The position numbers and the translations under genes are program-made. A model generated the notes under the pieces. That model had not been told where the DNA came from. It ran no database searches and saw nothing but the letters and a program-made list of their open reading frames with translations. 64,000 nucleotides of DNA from contig JAUJNO010000012.1 in assembly GCA_030448125.1 (NCBI GenBank), positions 13,460 to 77,459 on the forward strand, in the 5' to 3' direction. Each line of letters begins with the position of its first letter. Position 1 is the stretch's first letter. Source of the stretch: Rubrobacteraceae bacterium (GTDB lineage Bacteria; Actinomycetota; Rubrobacteria; Rubrobacterales; Rubrobacteraceae). Below are positions 44,063 to 52,726 of this stretch, one piece after another.

Positions 44063-44683
44063 ATGATTTCACTGAAGACAGTGAGGGTAAAGCCGGTGAC
44101 TGAGGAGGACTCCCGGGCGCGTGCGGTCTACGACGTGACCTCGGGGGGTAACGGCGGCGCCGGCGGTAAGCTGATGGTGACCCGGGGGACGGGCCGGCGG
44201 GTGCGGGAGGCGCTCGGGGAGGTTCTCGAGGGGTTGCCAGTTGGTGGGGTGTTATACGTGGACACGCGGGGTGTGGAGCTCATGGATTACTCGTTCGCGG
44301 ACGAGGCGCTGGGGATCCTGGCCTCGAGGGTCGCGGCGGGGGAGTACGGGGACAGGCACGTGGTGCTGGTCGAGGAGGATCGGGAGCTGTTGGAGAACAT
44401 CGAGGCCTCCTTGCGGCAGCGGGGACTGGCGATGATCCGGGCGGACGAGCCCGGCGGCGCCCCGAAGATAGTGGGCGAGGTGTCCGAGCATCTGCTCGAG
44501 ACGCTGCGTGCGATCTACGAGGCCGGCGCCATCACCAACGCCGACCTCGCCGAGAGGCTCGGTATAAACCACACCGCCTGCAACAACCGCGCCACCAAGC
44601 TCTTCAAGCTCGGCCTCATACATCGCCGCAAGAACACCGCCGCCCCCGGTGGCCGCCAGTATTCCTACGAGGGGATAGCATGA
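44063..44683 (+). CDS. DUF4325 (STAS-like) plus winged-helix regulator
   Basis: 206 residues. Residues ~45-130 match DUF4325, a STAS-like fold: 'GVLYVDTRGVELMDYSFADEALGILASR' in parts and 'HVVLVEEDRELLENIEASL'. The C-terminal ~60 residues are a winged helix: 'TLRAIYEAGAITNADLAERL', 'NHTACNNRATKLFKLGLIHRRK' and a wing 'GGRQYSYEG'. So a signalling fold is joined to a DNA-binding domain. The promoter -10 ends 8 bp before the ATG and no Shine-Dalgarno exists, so the message is probably leaderless. A later GTG start cannot be excluded. It pairs with the STAS-ATPase gene upstream. Confidence 0.8.
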   Translation: MISLKTVRVKPVTEEDSRARAVYDVTSGGNGGAGGKLMVTRGTGRRVREALGEVLEGLPVGGVLYVDTRGVELMDYSFADEALGILASRVAAGEYGDRHVVLVEEDRELLENIEASLRQRGLAMIRADEPGGAPKIVGEVSEHLLETLRAIYEAGAITNADLAERLGINHTACNNRATKLFKLGLIHRRKNTAAPGGRQYSYEGIA

Positions 44684-44764
44684 TGCTCTTTTTTGTCTTT
44701 AGTCTCACTCATTTCAGTGAAGATAGCAGTATCGGTGCAGAGAGGCCGAAGGAGGTATAGCGGA

Positions 44765-45361
44765 ATGCGCGAAGAGTACATGATCGAGCGCGGAGGCCGG
44801 AGGTTCGTGTTGTACGCGGGGCTTCTAGAGGAGGCGCACGCGCGAGGTTTGAGGAGCATCGAGACGGAGTTGTTGCAGATTCCTGGAGTCGAGAACGGCG
44901 AGGTCGCCATAGCGAGGGCTGTGATCAGGACGGAGGAGGGCAAGTTCAGCGGCATCGGTGACGCGAGCCCCGGGAACGTTTCGAGGGCCATAGCGCCGCA
45001 CATCATCCGCATGGCGGAGACGCGGGCCAAGGCGCGCGCTCTGCGGGACGCGATCAACGTTGGGGTCGCGGCGCTCGAGGAGCTTGGGGACGAGGAGGTC
45101 GTGTCCGAGCCTGCGCGGGAGGCAGGATCTACCCAGCCACCGCGGGTGCCGGGCCCGCAGTCCGGGGAGGGCAAGGACGAGCTTCCCAAGGATGCCCTGC
45201 CGGCGACGCGCAAGCAGCTCAACTATCTGGAGGCTTTAATCGCCGATGTCGTCGAGGACGGGGTGGCGAAGTTCGAGGAGATGGTGGGCAAGCCGGTCTC
45301 CGAGCTCAGCCGGGGCGAGGCGAGCGAGTGGATCGGACGCCTCTCCGGGAGGGCCGCGTAA
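44765..45361 (+). CDS. conserved protein, DNA-annealing-like (function unknown)
   Basis: 198 residues from ATG 44765, with AAGGAGG at a proper distance. The core 'YAGLLEEAHARGLRSIETEL' and 'FSGIGDASPGNVSRAIAPHI' followed by 'IRMAETRAKARALRDAINVG' is a recurrent actinobacterial/firmicute module that recalls Rad52/Sak-like single-strand annealing proteins; that link is from memory and weak. After a Pro/Glu-rich linker (~115-145) comes a C-terminal module 'ATRKQLNYLEALI' ... 'MVGKPVSELSRGEASEWI', a small helical domain also seen at the ends of phage-type recombination proteins. Its stop overlaps the next ATG (TAATG), so it is coupled to a small Cys protein. Confidence 0.5.
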   Translation: MREEYMIERGGRRFVLYAGLLEEAHARGLRSIETELLQIPGVENGEVAIARAVIRTEEGKFSGIGDASPGNVSRAIAPHIIRMAETRAKARALRDAINVGVAALEELGDEEVVSEPAREAGSTQPPRVPGPQSGEGKDELPKDALPATRKQLNYLEALIADVVEDGVAKFEEMVGKPVSELSRGEASEWIGRLSGRAA

Positions 45362-45588
45362 TGGGGCGCTTGTGGGTAGCGGCCCTGGGCGAAGAGGCGC
45401 TCTACGAGGCGGATCTTCCAGAGTGCTGCCGGCGCTCGGCCAGCTCTGCCCGGAGCACCAAGAGCCTCGACGACTCCTTCGAGTGCCCGGCGTGCGGGGC
45501 GGTCTGGCAGGCGCCCATCGCCGTGGAGCCCGAAGAGTGCGCGTTCACCGAGCGCGCGAGCGACGGGGAGCGGAAAGGGGCAGCCTAG
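45361..45588 (+). CDS. small Cys-containing protein, 75 residues
   Basis: ATG overlaps the previous stop. The product has 'LPECCRRS' and 'FECPACGAVWQAP', a half zinc-ribbon (CPxC plus an upstream CC). Not recognised. It resembles the next gene's product in size and Cys placement, so the two may be an ancient duplicate pair working together or as a complex with the upstream protein. Confidence 0.6.
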   Translation: MGRLWVAALGEEALYEADLPECCRRSASSARSTKSLDDSFECPACGAVWQAPIAVEPEECAFTERASDGERKGAA

Positions 45589-45590
45589 TA

Positions 45591-45878
45591 GTGGCCGGAG
45601 AGAGCGGGAAGAAGGCGGGGACCTTGAGGCCGGACACGACGCTCGCCCCGGTGGGAGAGCCGGAGGCCGAGATCTACGTGCGCCGGTTGCCGGGATGCTG
45701 CCTCCGGTCGTTCAAGGCGGCGGTCGTGGCGAAGCTCGGGGAAGACCGGCGGCTTCTGGAGTTGCGGTGCTCGTGCGGACGAGCCTGGCACGTCACGAGC
45801 AGCCTCGACGAGCGGGTTTTGGAGCGGTTCGTGACGCACGGGGGACCACGAGTCGGCGGGTCCTACCCCGCGGCGTAG
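45591..45878 (+). CDS. small Cys-containing protein, 95 residues
   Basis: GTG start 2 bp after the previous stop. 'RLPGCCLRSFKAA' and 'LELRCSCGRAWHV' repeat the CC ... CxC-G-x-x-W pattern of the preceding 75-residue protein. Probably metal-binding; function unknown. A sigma factor follows after 63 bp. Confidence 0.6.
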   Translation: MAGESGKKAGTLRPDTTLAPVGEPEAEIYVRRLPGCCLRSFKAAVVAKLGEDRRLLELRCSCGRAWHVTSSLDERVLERFVTHGGPRVGGSYPAA

Positions 45879-45941
45879 CGGGTACGGCGGTCAGCTTCAG
45901 GAAAGAACAAAGAGCTGATGGTTAGCAAGAAAGGGGACGGG

Positions 45942-46784
45942 ATGGCGCAGGACACTCTCACGCAGTATCTAGGAAGAATCCGGGGCGGACAATTGCTCGA
46001 CGCCGCGGAGGAGCGGGATCTCAGCGGGCGTGCCCGGGAGGGCGACGGGGAGGCCAGGAAGCGCCTCATCGAGTCGAACCTCCGGCTCGTAATCTCCATC
46101 GCCAAGAAGTACCGCGGGCGCGGGGTGTCCTTCGAGGACCTCATCCAGGAGGGAAACGCGGGTCTCATCAAGGCCGTGGAGAGGTTCGACCCGTCTTTGG
46201 GCAACCGGTTCTCGACCTATGCTACGTGGTGGATCCGCCAGGCCGTCACCCGCGCCGTCGCTGACCACGCCCGGACCGTCCGCTTGCCGGCCCACGTCGT
46301 CGATTCCCTCTTCCGGCTCAGGCGGGCCGAGAACGAGTTGAGTATCGAGCTTGGCCGCGACGCCACCGAGGAGGAGCTTGCCGCGAGGCTCGGAATAAAG
46401 CCCGAGGAGGCGCGCAGGCTGCGCGAGGTCAGCCAGCCCATCGCGAGCATCAACGCCAGGATCGGGGCCGCCGCCGAGGAAGGCGCCGAGATAGGCGACC
46501 TCTTGCCCGACGAGAGGAGCGAGGACGACTACGCCAGAGTCGAGATCGGGCAATGGGAGGGGACGCTGCAAGAGGCCGTAATGTCGCTCCCCGAGCGCGA
46601 GGCCCGCATCCTCAAGATGCGTCACGGCCTCGACGGCTCGAAGACCCGCACCCTACGTGAAGTCTCCGAAGCCCTGGGCATCTCCCAGGAGCGCGCCCGG
46701 CAGGTCGAGATAAAGGCCCTCAGGACCATCCGCACCGGCCGTTACGCGAGCACCCTCAGGCGTGCTCTCTCGGAGGCCGTGTAG
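45942..46784 (+). CDS. RNA polymerase sigma-70 family factor (second copy in the window)
   Basis: 280 residues from ATG 45942, which has AAAGGGG upstream; ATG 45918 is possible but has no site. '[20 protein letters not shown]' (region 1.2) leads into '[20 protein letters not shown]' and '[17 protein letters not shown]' (region 2). Next are '[17 protein letters not shown]' (region 3), '[15 protein letters not shown]' and the region 4.2 helix-turn-helix '[19 protein letters not shown]'. It is shorter than a primary sigma and lacks region 1.1, so a group 2 sigma is likely. It lies at the end of a five-gene + strand run headed by the DUF4325 regulator. Confidence 0.9.
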   Translation: MAQDTLTQYLGRIRGGQLLDAAEERDLSGRAREGDGEARKRLIESNLRLVISIAKKYRGRGVSFEDLIQEGNAGLIKAVERFDPSLGNRFSTYATWWIRQAVTRAVADHARTVRLPAHVVDSLFRLRRAENELSIELGRDATEEELAARLGIKPEEARRLREVSQPIASINARIGAAAEEGAEIGDLLPDERSEDDYARVEIGQWEGTLQEAVMSLPEREARILKMRHGLDGSKTRTLREVSEALGISQERARQVEIKALRTIRTGRYASTLRRALSEAV

Positions 46785-47065
46785 CCGGCGGCGCGGGCGC
46801 TACGGCCGCGCACGAAAGAGCCTCTTTACGTTCTTGCGGCAGTGGAGGCTATGTCAAGCCGAGCGGGTGTTGGTTTCGCTGTTTACGTCCGGTGTAGGAC
46901 TGGCAACCGGTGAGGTCTCGATCTGCCGGATCCTGGAAAGGGCGAGTCCACAAGGGCTCGTCCTTTCGTTGTAGAGGCCGTCCGAAGATCGGTAGATCTT
47001 CGGAGTCGTGTAGAGCGTCTCTGGATACGCTAACCTTCCCCAAAGCGAGCGGAGAAGGGAGCCAT
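46785..47065 (+). other. structured region between the sigma factor and thyX
   Basis: Two strong hairpins: 46936-46967 (14-base arms GAAAGGGCGAGTCC / GGGCTCGTCCTTTC around ACAA, with G-U pairs) and 46981-47004 (TCCGAAGATC / GATCTTCGGA around GGTA, perfect). The first could end the sigma factor message, the second lies in the thyX leader. The sequence 'GGCAACCGGTGAGG' upstream adds to a structured look, but I match no known riboswitch. Confidence 0.5.
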
Positions 47066-47995
47066 TTGGAGACAAGCGAGCGCGGGCGCGCGTCGGAACT
47101 GTTCGAGGAGTTGGGTGGAATCGTTTCGGACGGCTTCCCCGCTATCCACTCTCCGGTCCACCGTACGGGGGCCGGGACCGCCTACCTGAAGGTGCCGGGA
47201 GTGGTCATGCTGGCGAAACCGCGGACCAACGTCGCGGGCCTCGGCGGTTTCCTCGAAGGCTTCGATCCCTCTTCCGGTTTCCCGGCGTATGTTGACGATC
47301 CGACTAAGCTCCCGGATTCCTCGCAGCTATGCAAAACATCTGGTCAACTTTGTTACATGTCATTCGGCTATCGCCGCACGACCAACGAGAACGCTGCCGC
47401 GTACTTCGAGCGGCTCACCTCCGCTGGCCACGGCAGCGTATTGGAACACGCGAGCTTCAGCTTCCTGCTCTACGGCATCAGCCGCAGCGTCACACACGAG
47501 CTCGTGCGACACAGAGCCGGCGTTGGAATTTCGCAAGTTTCGCAGCGCTATGTTTCGGGCGCCGTGCTGCGGTTCGTGGAGCGCCCCGAGTACCAGAATG
47601 ATCCGGAGTTGCACGCCGTTTTCGAGGAGCGGGCCGACCGGGCGGCGGCGGAGTACGAGGCGATGGCGGACCGATTGCTGGAGCGCCAGGAGAAGGGCGC
47701 CGCCTTCCTGGATGCGGAGTACAGGACCGACGCCCGCAAGAAGGTGCAGCAGACGGCACGTTCGTTGTTGCCGAACGAGACCGAGGCGCCGATGGTCTTT
47801 ACGGGGAACGTGCGGGCCTTGAGGCACGTAATCGAGATGCGGGCCGACGAGCACGCGGAGAGCGAGATCCGCAACCTGGCCGTGCGACTATTCCTCTGCC
47901 TCGTCACCGCCGACCCGATCCTATTCGGCGACTACCAGCTGCAGGCACTCTCCGACGGCACCCACAAGGTGACGACCAAATACAGGAAGGCGTAG
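47066..47995 (+). CDS. thyX: flavin-dependent thymidylate synthase
   Basis: 309 residues from TTG 47066 with GGGAG upstream; homology starts soon after, while the long upstream open frame has none. The ThyX signature RHR-X7-S is present as 'RHRAGVGISQVS' near residue 155. 'GHGSVLEHASFSF' (FAD/dUMP contacts) and 'RALRHVIEMRADEHAESEIRNLA' in parts, with the C-terminal RxxE-type motif, complete the family pattern. Reaction: FAD- and folate-dependent methylation of dUMP to dTMP. dut at 62794 supplies dUMP, although it is 15 kb away. The ~70 extra residues at the N-terminus ('GLGGFLEGFDPSS') are longer than in some ThyX proteins. Confidence 0.92.
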   Translation: METSERGRASELFEELGGIVSDGFPAIHSPVHRTGAGTAYLKVPGVVMLAKPRTNVAGLGGFLEGFDPSSGFPAYVDDPTKLPDSSQLCKTSGQLCYMSFGYRRTTNENAAAYFERLTSAGHGSVLEHASFSFLLYGISRSVTHELVRHRAGVGISQVSQRYVSGAVLRFVERPEYQNDPELHAVFEERADRAAAEYEAMADRLLERQEKGAAFLDAEYRTDARKKVQQTARSLLPNETEAPMVFTGNVRALRHVIEMRADEHAESEIRNLAVRLFLCLVTADPILFGDYQLQALSDGTHKVTTKYRKA

Positions 47996-48017
47996 TAGCC
48001 ACTTCGGCGGGAGTATC

Positions 48018-49262
48018 TCAGGCACGGTTCAGCGTGAAGCGGAAGCGCGAGCCGTGGCCCGGGCGGCTCTCGACGCTGATCTGGCCGCCGTGCGCCTCGA
48101 CGAGGCCCCGCGCTATGGCGAGTCCCAGCCCGGCGCCGGGGGCAACGTCTTCCCTTCGGCGGGTCCGGGACTTCTCGCCCTTGTACGAGCGCTCGAAGAC
48201 GCGCGGTAAGTCGTCGGGGGCGATGCCTTCGCCGGTGTCGGAGACCTCGACCCGGACCACCTCGCCGTCGGGCTCCGCGCGCAGGGCTACGGTGCCGTCA
48301 GCGGGCGTGTGGCGAAGGGCGTTGGAGACCAGGTTGTAGAGGACGCGCTGGAGCTTGGGCGGGTTCATCAGCACGGGGTCCACGCCCTCGGAGACCTCCC
48401 CGACGAGCCGCACGCTCTGGCGCTCGGCCTGCGGACGAAAGCTTGCGAGGGTGTCGGAGATCAGGTCGTGCAGCGAGGCCTCTTCCAGCTCGAGCCGCAG
48501 CCCGCCGGCGTCTATCTGGGCGAGCTCGAAGAGGTCGTCAACTAGCCGCCCCAGGTTCGCGAGCTCGTTCCGGGCCGAGGAGAGGTAACGGGTCTCGGTC
48601 TCGGGGTCGGCGGCGACACCGTCGGCCACGGCCTCTATCAGGGCGCGCGCGGACGCGAGGGGTGTGCGCAGGTCGTGCGAGACGGCGGCGATCAGGTCGC
48701 GGCGGGTTCCTTCCATCTCGCGCTCGCGGGCGGCGGCCTCTTTGAGCGCCATAGCCATGCGGTTGAAGTCGGCGGAGAGACCGGCGATCTCGTCGTGCCC
48801 CTCGACGGGTAGCTCCGTCTCGAGCTCGCCGTTGGCCAGTTGCTCCGTTCCCTCCCGTACCCGCTCGATGCGCCGCGCCATCGGCGCCGCACCCCGCAGG
48901 CTGAAACCGACCGCTAGGAGCGCGGCGAAGAGCAGCATCGTCAACAGGATCGAGAGGTCGTGCTCCGAGAGGAACATAGCCCGCGTGCCGACCAACACCA
49001 TCCCGACGAGCAGAAGGCTGCAGATCAGGCCGACGCCTACGAGTTGTCCCCGCACGCCCCCGATGCGTTCGAGCACGGCCGGCCGCATCAGGAGCAGCGC
49101 CAGGAGCCCCACTCCGCCCCCGACGGCGACTAGCAGCAACGCCACGGCGCCGAGGTCCGCCTCCGGCACGCCGAACAGGGTCGCGGCGAGGAGGAGCGTG
49201 ATCCCCAGAGAGCCCGCGAAGAACAGCAGCGCAATGCCGGCGGTCCGGAGGGACTTCCTCAT
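48018..49262 (-). CDS. sensor histidine kinase
   Basis: 414 residues from ATG 49262, which overlaps the response-regulator stop by 4 bp. Four N-terminal membrane segments (~5-125) are joined by short loops, so little is exposed for sensing. A HAMP domain ('RRIERVREGTEQLANGELE'), HisKA with the H box 'AAVSHDLRTPLASARAL' and HATPase_c ('NLVSNALRHTPADG', 'VSDTGEGIAPDDLPRVFE', 'GAGLGLAIARGLVEAHGG') follow. Role: membrane kinase phosphorylating the adjacent regulator. The signal is unknown; the short loops suggest sensing inside the membrane. Confidence 0.93.
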   Translation of the reverse strand: MRKSLRTAGIALLFFAGSLGITLLLAATLFGVPEADLGAVALLLVAVGGGVGLLALLLMRPAVLERIGGVRGQLVGVGLICSLLLVGMVLVGTRAMFLSEHDLSILLTMLLFAALLAVGFSLRGAAPMARRIERVREGTEQLANGELETELPVEGHDEIAGLSADFNRMAMALKEAAAREREMEGTRRDLIAAVSHDLRTPLASARALIEAVADGVAADPETETRYLSSARNELANLGRLVDDLFELAQIDAGGLRLELEEASLHDLISDTLASFRPQAERQSVRLVGEVSEGVDPVLMNPPKLQRVLYNLVSNALRHTPADGTVALRAEPDGEVVRVEVSDTGEGIAPDDLPRVFERSYKGEKSRTRRREDVAPGAGLGLAIARGLVEAHGGQISVESRPGHGSRFRFTLNRA

Positions 49263-49960
49263 CCGCCGCCGAACCGGTAGCCGACGCCCCAGACGGTCTG
49301 GAGGTAGCGTGGTTGCGCGGGGTCCGCCTCGATCTTCTCGCGCAGCCTGCGCATGTGTACGGTGACCGTGCTCGTCTCGGCGGCGAAGGTGTAACCCCAG
49401 ACCTCCTCCATCAGCTGGTCCCGGGTGAAGACCCGCTTGGGGTGAGACGCGAGGTAGTAGAGCAGATCGAACTCCCGCGCCGTCAGCGTCACGTACGCCC
49501 CACACACCGTTACCTCCCGTGTGTTGGGATCTATCGTGAGCTCGTCGAACGTGAGTACCCGCTCTTGCGCTCCGCCAGAGGTGTCCTCGCCCGCCCGCCG
49601 GAGCACCGCCCCGACCCTCGCGACCAGCTCGCGCGGGGAGAAGGGCTTGACCACGTAATCGTCGGCGCCCAGGCTCAGGCCCACGATCCTATCTTCCTCC
49701 TCGCCGCGGGCCGTCAGCATGATCAGGGGTACCCGTCTTTCTACTCCCATCCGGCGACACACCTCGAGCCCACTCAGCTTTGGCAGCATCAAGTCGAGCA
49801 CTACCAGGTCCGGCTGTTCGCGCTTGTACACCTGCAGCGCCTCTTGGCCGTCGGCCGCCGAGACGACCGCGTAACCGTCCCGCCGCAGATACTGGCCCAC
49901 GACCTCCCGAATGTTGGGCTCGTCGTCGACTACCAGGATCTTTATCATCGAAGCCTTCAC
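49259..49960 (-). CDS. OmpR-family response regulator
   Basis: 233 residues (or 229 from the inner ATG). The receiver domain has 'LVVDDEPNIREV', phospho-acceptor Asp in 'LVVLDLMLPK', 'IMLTARGEE' (Thr) and 'DDYVVKPFSPREL' (Lys). A winged helix follows ('LTAREFDLLYYLASHPKRVF', 'VTVHMRRLREKIE', 'TVWGVGYRF'). It is translationally coupled to the kinase. Targets unknown; the divergent promoter region (49961-50082) is a candidate site for autoregulation. Confidence 0.95.
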   Translation of the reverse strand: MKASMIKILVVDDEPNIREVVGQYLRRDGYAVVSAADGQEALQVYKREQPDLVVLDLMLPKLSGLEVCRRMGVERRVPLIMLTARGEEEDRIVGLSLGADDYVVKPFSPRELVARVGAVLRRAGEDTSGGAQERVLTFDELTIDPNTREVTVCGAYVTLTAREFDLLYYLASHPKRVFTRDQLMEEVWGYTFAAETSTVTVHMRRLREKIEADPAQPRYLQTVWGVGYRFGGG

Positions 49961-50082
49961 CCCTTATCTCTACCGCGACCGATTATACGTGCCGGATTAC
50001 GAAAGCCGCTGCCGCGGGAGCGCCGAGCCGGGCACCGCGCCGGCACGAGCGCAAACCCCGCTCGTCGTTCGTCCGGCGTCTC

Positions 50083-51186
50083 TCAAAGATCGGCCACCTC
50101 GACGTACACCTTGATCGCGGCCTCCTCCTCGTTCAAGAGGTGCATCATCTCGGCGTAGCTTTCGAGGCCGCGCACGGGATGGGTCAACAGACGCTCCAAC
50201 CAACCGGGATATTGCGCCTCCGCCAGCGCCACGTCTTGTACGCCGCGCTCGAAGTACCTCCGGTTGGCGTTTACCGTGCCCACCGCCACCTTGTTGCCCA
50301 AGACGAAGCCGAGCAAGATGCGGTCTCCCGGAACCTCGACCGTGCGATCTCCGCCGCTGATGCCGGTCAGCACCAGAACGCCGTTGTGACCCAACGCCTC
50401 CATGCCCTCGAAGACCACATTGCTCGCCCCCGTCGCCTCGAAGATGACGTCGAACGGCCCATATCTTTCGGCGGCCTGCACTAGCGGCAGCTCGTGCGTG
50501 CTCACGTAGCGCGCGCCCGACGCCTCCACGAGATCGCTGCTCAGCGTCGAGGGGTCCGTGCGAGCCAGCGTCGTCACCTCCAAGCCGCGTAGTCGTAGGA
50601 TGAGCGTCGCCAGGAGCCCGAGCGACCCGGCGCCGACCACCGCGGCGCGTCTCGGCCGCCAGACCCCGAGACGGCGTTGGATCTCGTATGCCTGCTCTAC
50701 GCCCTTCTCCACGATGCTGACCGGCTCCAGCAGCACCCCGACCTCCTTCAGGGCGGCGGGCACTTTGACTATGTACTCCGGATCATCCACGTAGCGCTCG
50801 GTCATAAAGCCGTGCAGCAGGTTGATGCCGCGCTCGTAGTACGTATCGTCGGTGGTCATGTCGTAGGCGCCTATGCGATCGTAGATGCTGCCACCGGGCC
50901 TCCGCACCGTCGCTACCACGTAGTCACCGGGGTCGAGGTCTCTCACGTTCGGACCGACCTCTAGCACCCGCCCGAACGACTCGTGGCCGGTGACCAGGAA
51001 GTCGTAGCCCTCCGGGGCCGCGCCGTACCCGGCGGCGTTGATCTCCTTGTCCGTCCCGTCCACCCCGACGCGCAACACCTCGACGAGCACGCCGCGCCCG
51101 TCGGGTACGTCGGAGACGCCTGGCTCGGGCAACTCGGCGAGGTGCATGCTATCGGGCTTGCCGGGGAAGACGGCGACCGCTTTCAT
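50083..51186 (-). CDS. glucose 1-dehydrogenase-like zinc alcohol dehydrogenase
   Basis: 367 residues. Start '[14 protein letters not shown]' and ligands '[10 protein letters not shown]', '[15 protein letters not shown]' (His, Glu), and '[13 protein letters not shown]' match the archaeal-type glucose dehydrogenase of the medium-chain family. The nucleotide fold is '[17 protein letters not shown]' (~185-201). The structural Zn Cys motif of classical alcohol dehydrogenases is replaced, as in the glucose dehydrogenase group. Reaction: glucose to gluconolactone with NAD(P). The MOSC gene's stop overlaps this start by 4 bp. With 6-phosphogluconate dehydrogenase and a GH15 hydrolase nearby it suggests a sugar-oxidation set. 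Confidence 0.85.
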   Translation of the reverse strand: MKAVAVFPGKPDSMHLAELPEPGVSDVPDGRGVLVEVLRVGVDGTDKEINAAGYGAAPEGYDFLVTGHESFGRVLEVGPNVRDLDPGDYVVATVRRPGGSIYDRIGAYDMTTDDTYYERGINLLHGFMTERYVDDPEYIVKVPAALKEVGVLLEPVSIVEKGVEQAYEIQRRLGVWRPRRAAVVGAGSLGLLATLILRLRGLEVTTLARTDPSTLSSDLVEASGARYVSTHELPLVQAAERYGPFDVIFEATGASNVVFEGMEALGHNGVLVLTGISGGDRTVEVPGDRILLGFVLGNKVAVGTVNANRRYFERGVQDVALAEAQYPGWLERLLTHPVRGLESYAEMMHLLNEEEAAIKVYVEVADL

Positions 51187-51872
51187 CCGGGACTCTCCTT
51201 TTCCACGGTCTCGCCTTGCTCTTCCGTGACGCCGGCTTTGGTCAGGCGTTCTTCGAACGAGTCGCGCCACCCGGGCGAGAGCGCCCGGACGCGCAGCGCC
51301 CGCTTTGCCCCCTCCAGGTTCTCCGGCTCGAAGAAGAGCAGGCGGCTCATCTCCCGCACCGTCATCCGTTCGGGGCCGCTCTCGATGAGCTCGAACACGT
51401 CTCCCGCGCCAACCTCGCCTTCCTCCAGGACGCGCAGGTAAAACCCGACGCGACCGCTCGCCAGAAACAGCTTGGGGAACCTGGCCATGCCCATCTTGAT
51501 GCCGAGCTTGAAGCACGGGGGGCGCGGCTGGGTGACTTCGACCAGCGCGTCGCCCACACGGAAGACGTCGCCGATATGGATATCATCCTCCACCATCCCC
51601 TCGACGGTGAAGTTCTCGCCGAACTGGCCGAAGGCGAAATCGGTTCGACCGATCTCGCGTCGCCAGTGGTAGTAGTTCTCGATGGAGTATGCGTAAGCCG
51701 CCCGGTGAATGCCTCCGTGGTTCTCGAGGTCCGCCTGTCCATCTCCGTCGAGGTTCGACGTCCGTAGCATGACCCGGCCCGCGACCGGTCTCTTGAAGAT
51801 ACCCGTGGATACCGTTTCGCGCTCGTGCAGGACTTCCCTGGGCAACGAGACGTTTACGGAGAGTAGCTTCAT
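51183..51872 (-). CDS. MOSC-domain protein (YiiM-like)
   Basis: 229 residues. '[23 protein letters not shown]' in parts and '[22 protein letters not shown]' in parts are MOSC signatures. '[14 protein letters not shown]' carries the conserved Cys that binds sulfur or the Moco/persulfide. A helical C-terminal 3-alpha domain follows, as in YiiM. Family role: molybdenum-cofactor sulfuration or detoxification of N-hydroxylated compounds. Stop codon overlaps the glucose dehydrogenase start, so they are cotranslated. It lies 7 bp downstream of the peroxiredoxin fusion, again one operon. Confidence 0.9.
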   Translation of the reverse strand: MKLLSVNVSLPREVLHERETVSTGIFKRPVAGRVMLRTSNLDGDGQADLENHGGIHRAAYAYSIENYYHWRREIGRTDFAFGQFGENFTVEGMVEDDIHIGDVFRVGDALVEVTQPRPPCFKLGIKMGMARFPKLFLASGRVGFYLRVLEEGEVGAGDVFELIESGPERMTVREMSRLLFFEPENLEGAKRALRVRALSPGWRDSFEERLTKAGVTEEQGETVEKESPG

Positions 51873-51879
51873 CCTATGG

Positions 51880-52713
51880 CTATCCTCGCTTCTGGACGTT
51901 GCGGGCCGTCGGGCCCGTCTCGTTCTCGACGACCTCGAACTCGACCGGCGTGCCCGGTTTTATGGTACGGTATCCCTCGCCCGGGATGGCGGTGAAGTTG
52001 AAGAACACGCCGTTCTCCGAGGCGTCGCTCTCGATCTCGCCCACGCCGGCGTCCAGGTCGAAAGAGCGTATCACGCCTTGCGCCACCGGCAGGCCGTTAG
52101 CGCCGAGTGGCGGCGCGCCGTCGATCCACTCCTGCTGGGGGATTCGGATCTTTTTGGCCTCCGGCGTGTTGTGCGCCTCGTAGTGGGAGTCCGACCGCCC
52201 GCTCATGACCTCCCGCAGATCCTGGCGCAGCTCTTCGAGTGTCGGCCGCCCGACGAAGAACCAGCCGTCGTAGATTTTGTAAATCGTCAGGTCGGGGCGC
52301 AGCACGAAGGTGTAGGGTTGCGAGACGTAGGCGTACTCGCCCTCGGTCTCGTCGAGGATGCCGACGCGTTTTATGACCTCCCGCCTCTCGTCGGACAGGA
52401 AGGGCCACTCCGCCCCCAGCCCGGCGCGGAAAGCCGCCCCCACCAGCGGCGCGTCGGTGCTGACCGTCACGAGCTTGCCGAAGTTGACCGCAAGCTCGGA
52501 CTGAAACTGCACGAGTTGGCGCATGTGCTGCTGGTCGCGCGGGCAGAAAAACCCCCGACCGAAGATCAGGACGAGCGGGTAACCGTCGGTGAAGCCGAGC
52601 TTCTCGTCCATGGGGCTGGGCTTGACGTATCCGGAGAGCCGGCGTGGCTTTTTGCGGTGATCCGGCAGCTCGAAGTCCGGGAAGACGTCGCCGACGCGCA
52701 GGTTGGTGGTCAC
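51880..52713 (-). CDS. peroxiredoxin fused to a cold-shock domain
   Basis: 277 residues from GTG 52713 with AAAGGAGAG upstream; an ATG 33 bp earlier is unsupported. Residues ~1-175 are an AhpC/TSA thioredoxin fold: 'VGDVFPDFELPDHRKK', 'LVLIFGRGFFCPRDQQHM' (peroxidatic Cys in CPxD), 'VTVSTDAPLVGAAF', 'YAYVSQPYTFVLRPD'. Residues ~205-277 read 'AQGVIRSFDLDAGVGEI', 'GVFFNFTAIPGEGYRTI', 'GTPVEFEVVENETGPTARNVQ', the order and spacing of a cold-shock domain. RNP1-like aromatic residues are partly kept ('GVFFNF'). The fusion would tie peroxide chemistry to nucleic-acid binding. I know of no described function for this pairing. Confidence 0.8.
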   Translation of the reverse strand: MTTNLRVGDVFPDFELPDHRKKPRRLSGYVKPSPMDEKLGFTDGYPLVLIFGRGFFCPRDQQHMRQLVQFQSELAVNFGKLVTVSTDAPLVGAAFRAGLGAEWPFLSDERREVIKRVGILDETEGEYAYVSQPYTFVLRPDLTIYKIYDGWFFVGRPTLEELRQDLREVMSGRSDSHYEAHNTPEAKKIRIPQQEWIDGAPPLGANGLPVAQGVIRSFDLDAGVGEIESDASENGVFFNFTAIPGEGYRTIKPGTPVEFEVVENETGPTARNVQKRG

Positions 52714-52726
52714 TCTGGCTCTCCTT

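Noticed and set aside
46785..47065. Cobalamin or THF riboswitch before thyX
   Set aside because: Hairpins are present but the conserved core words of those classes are not.
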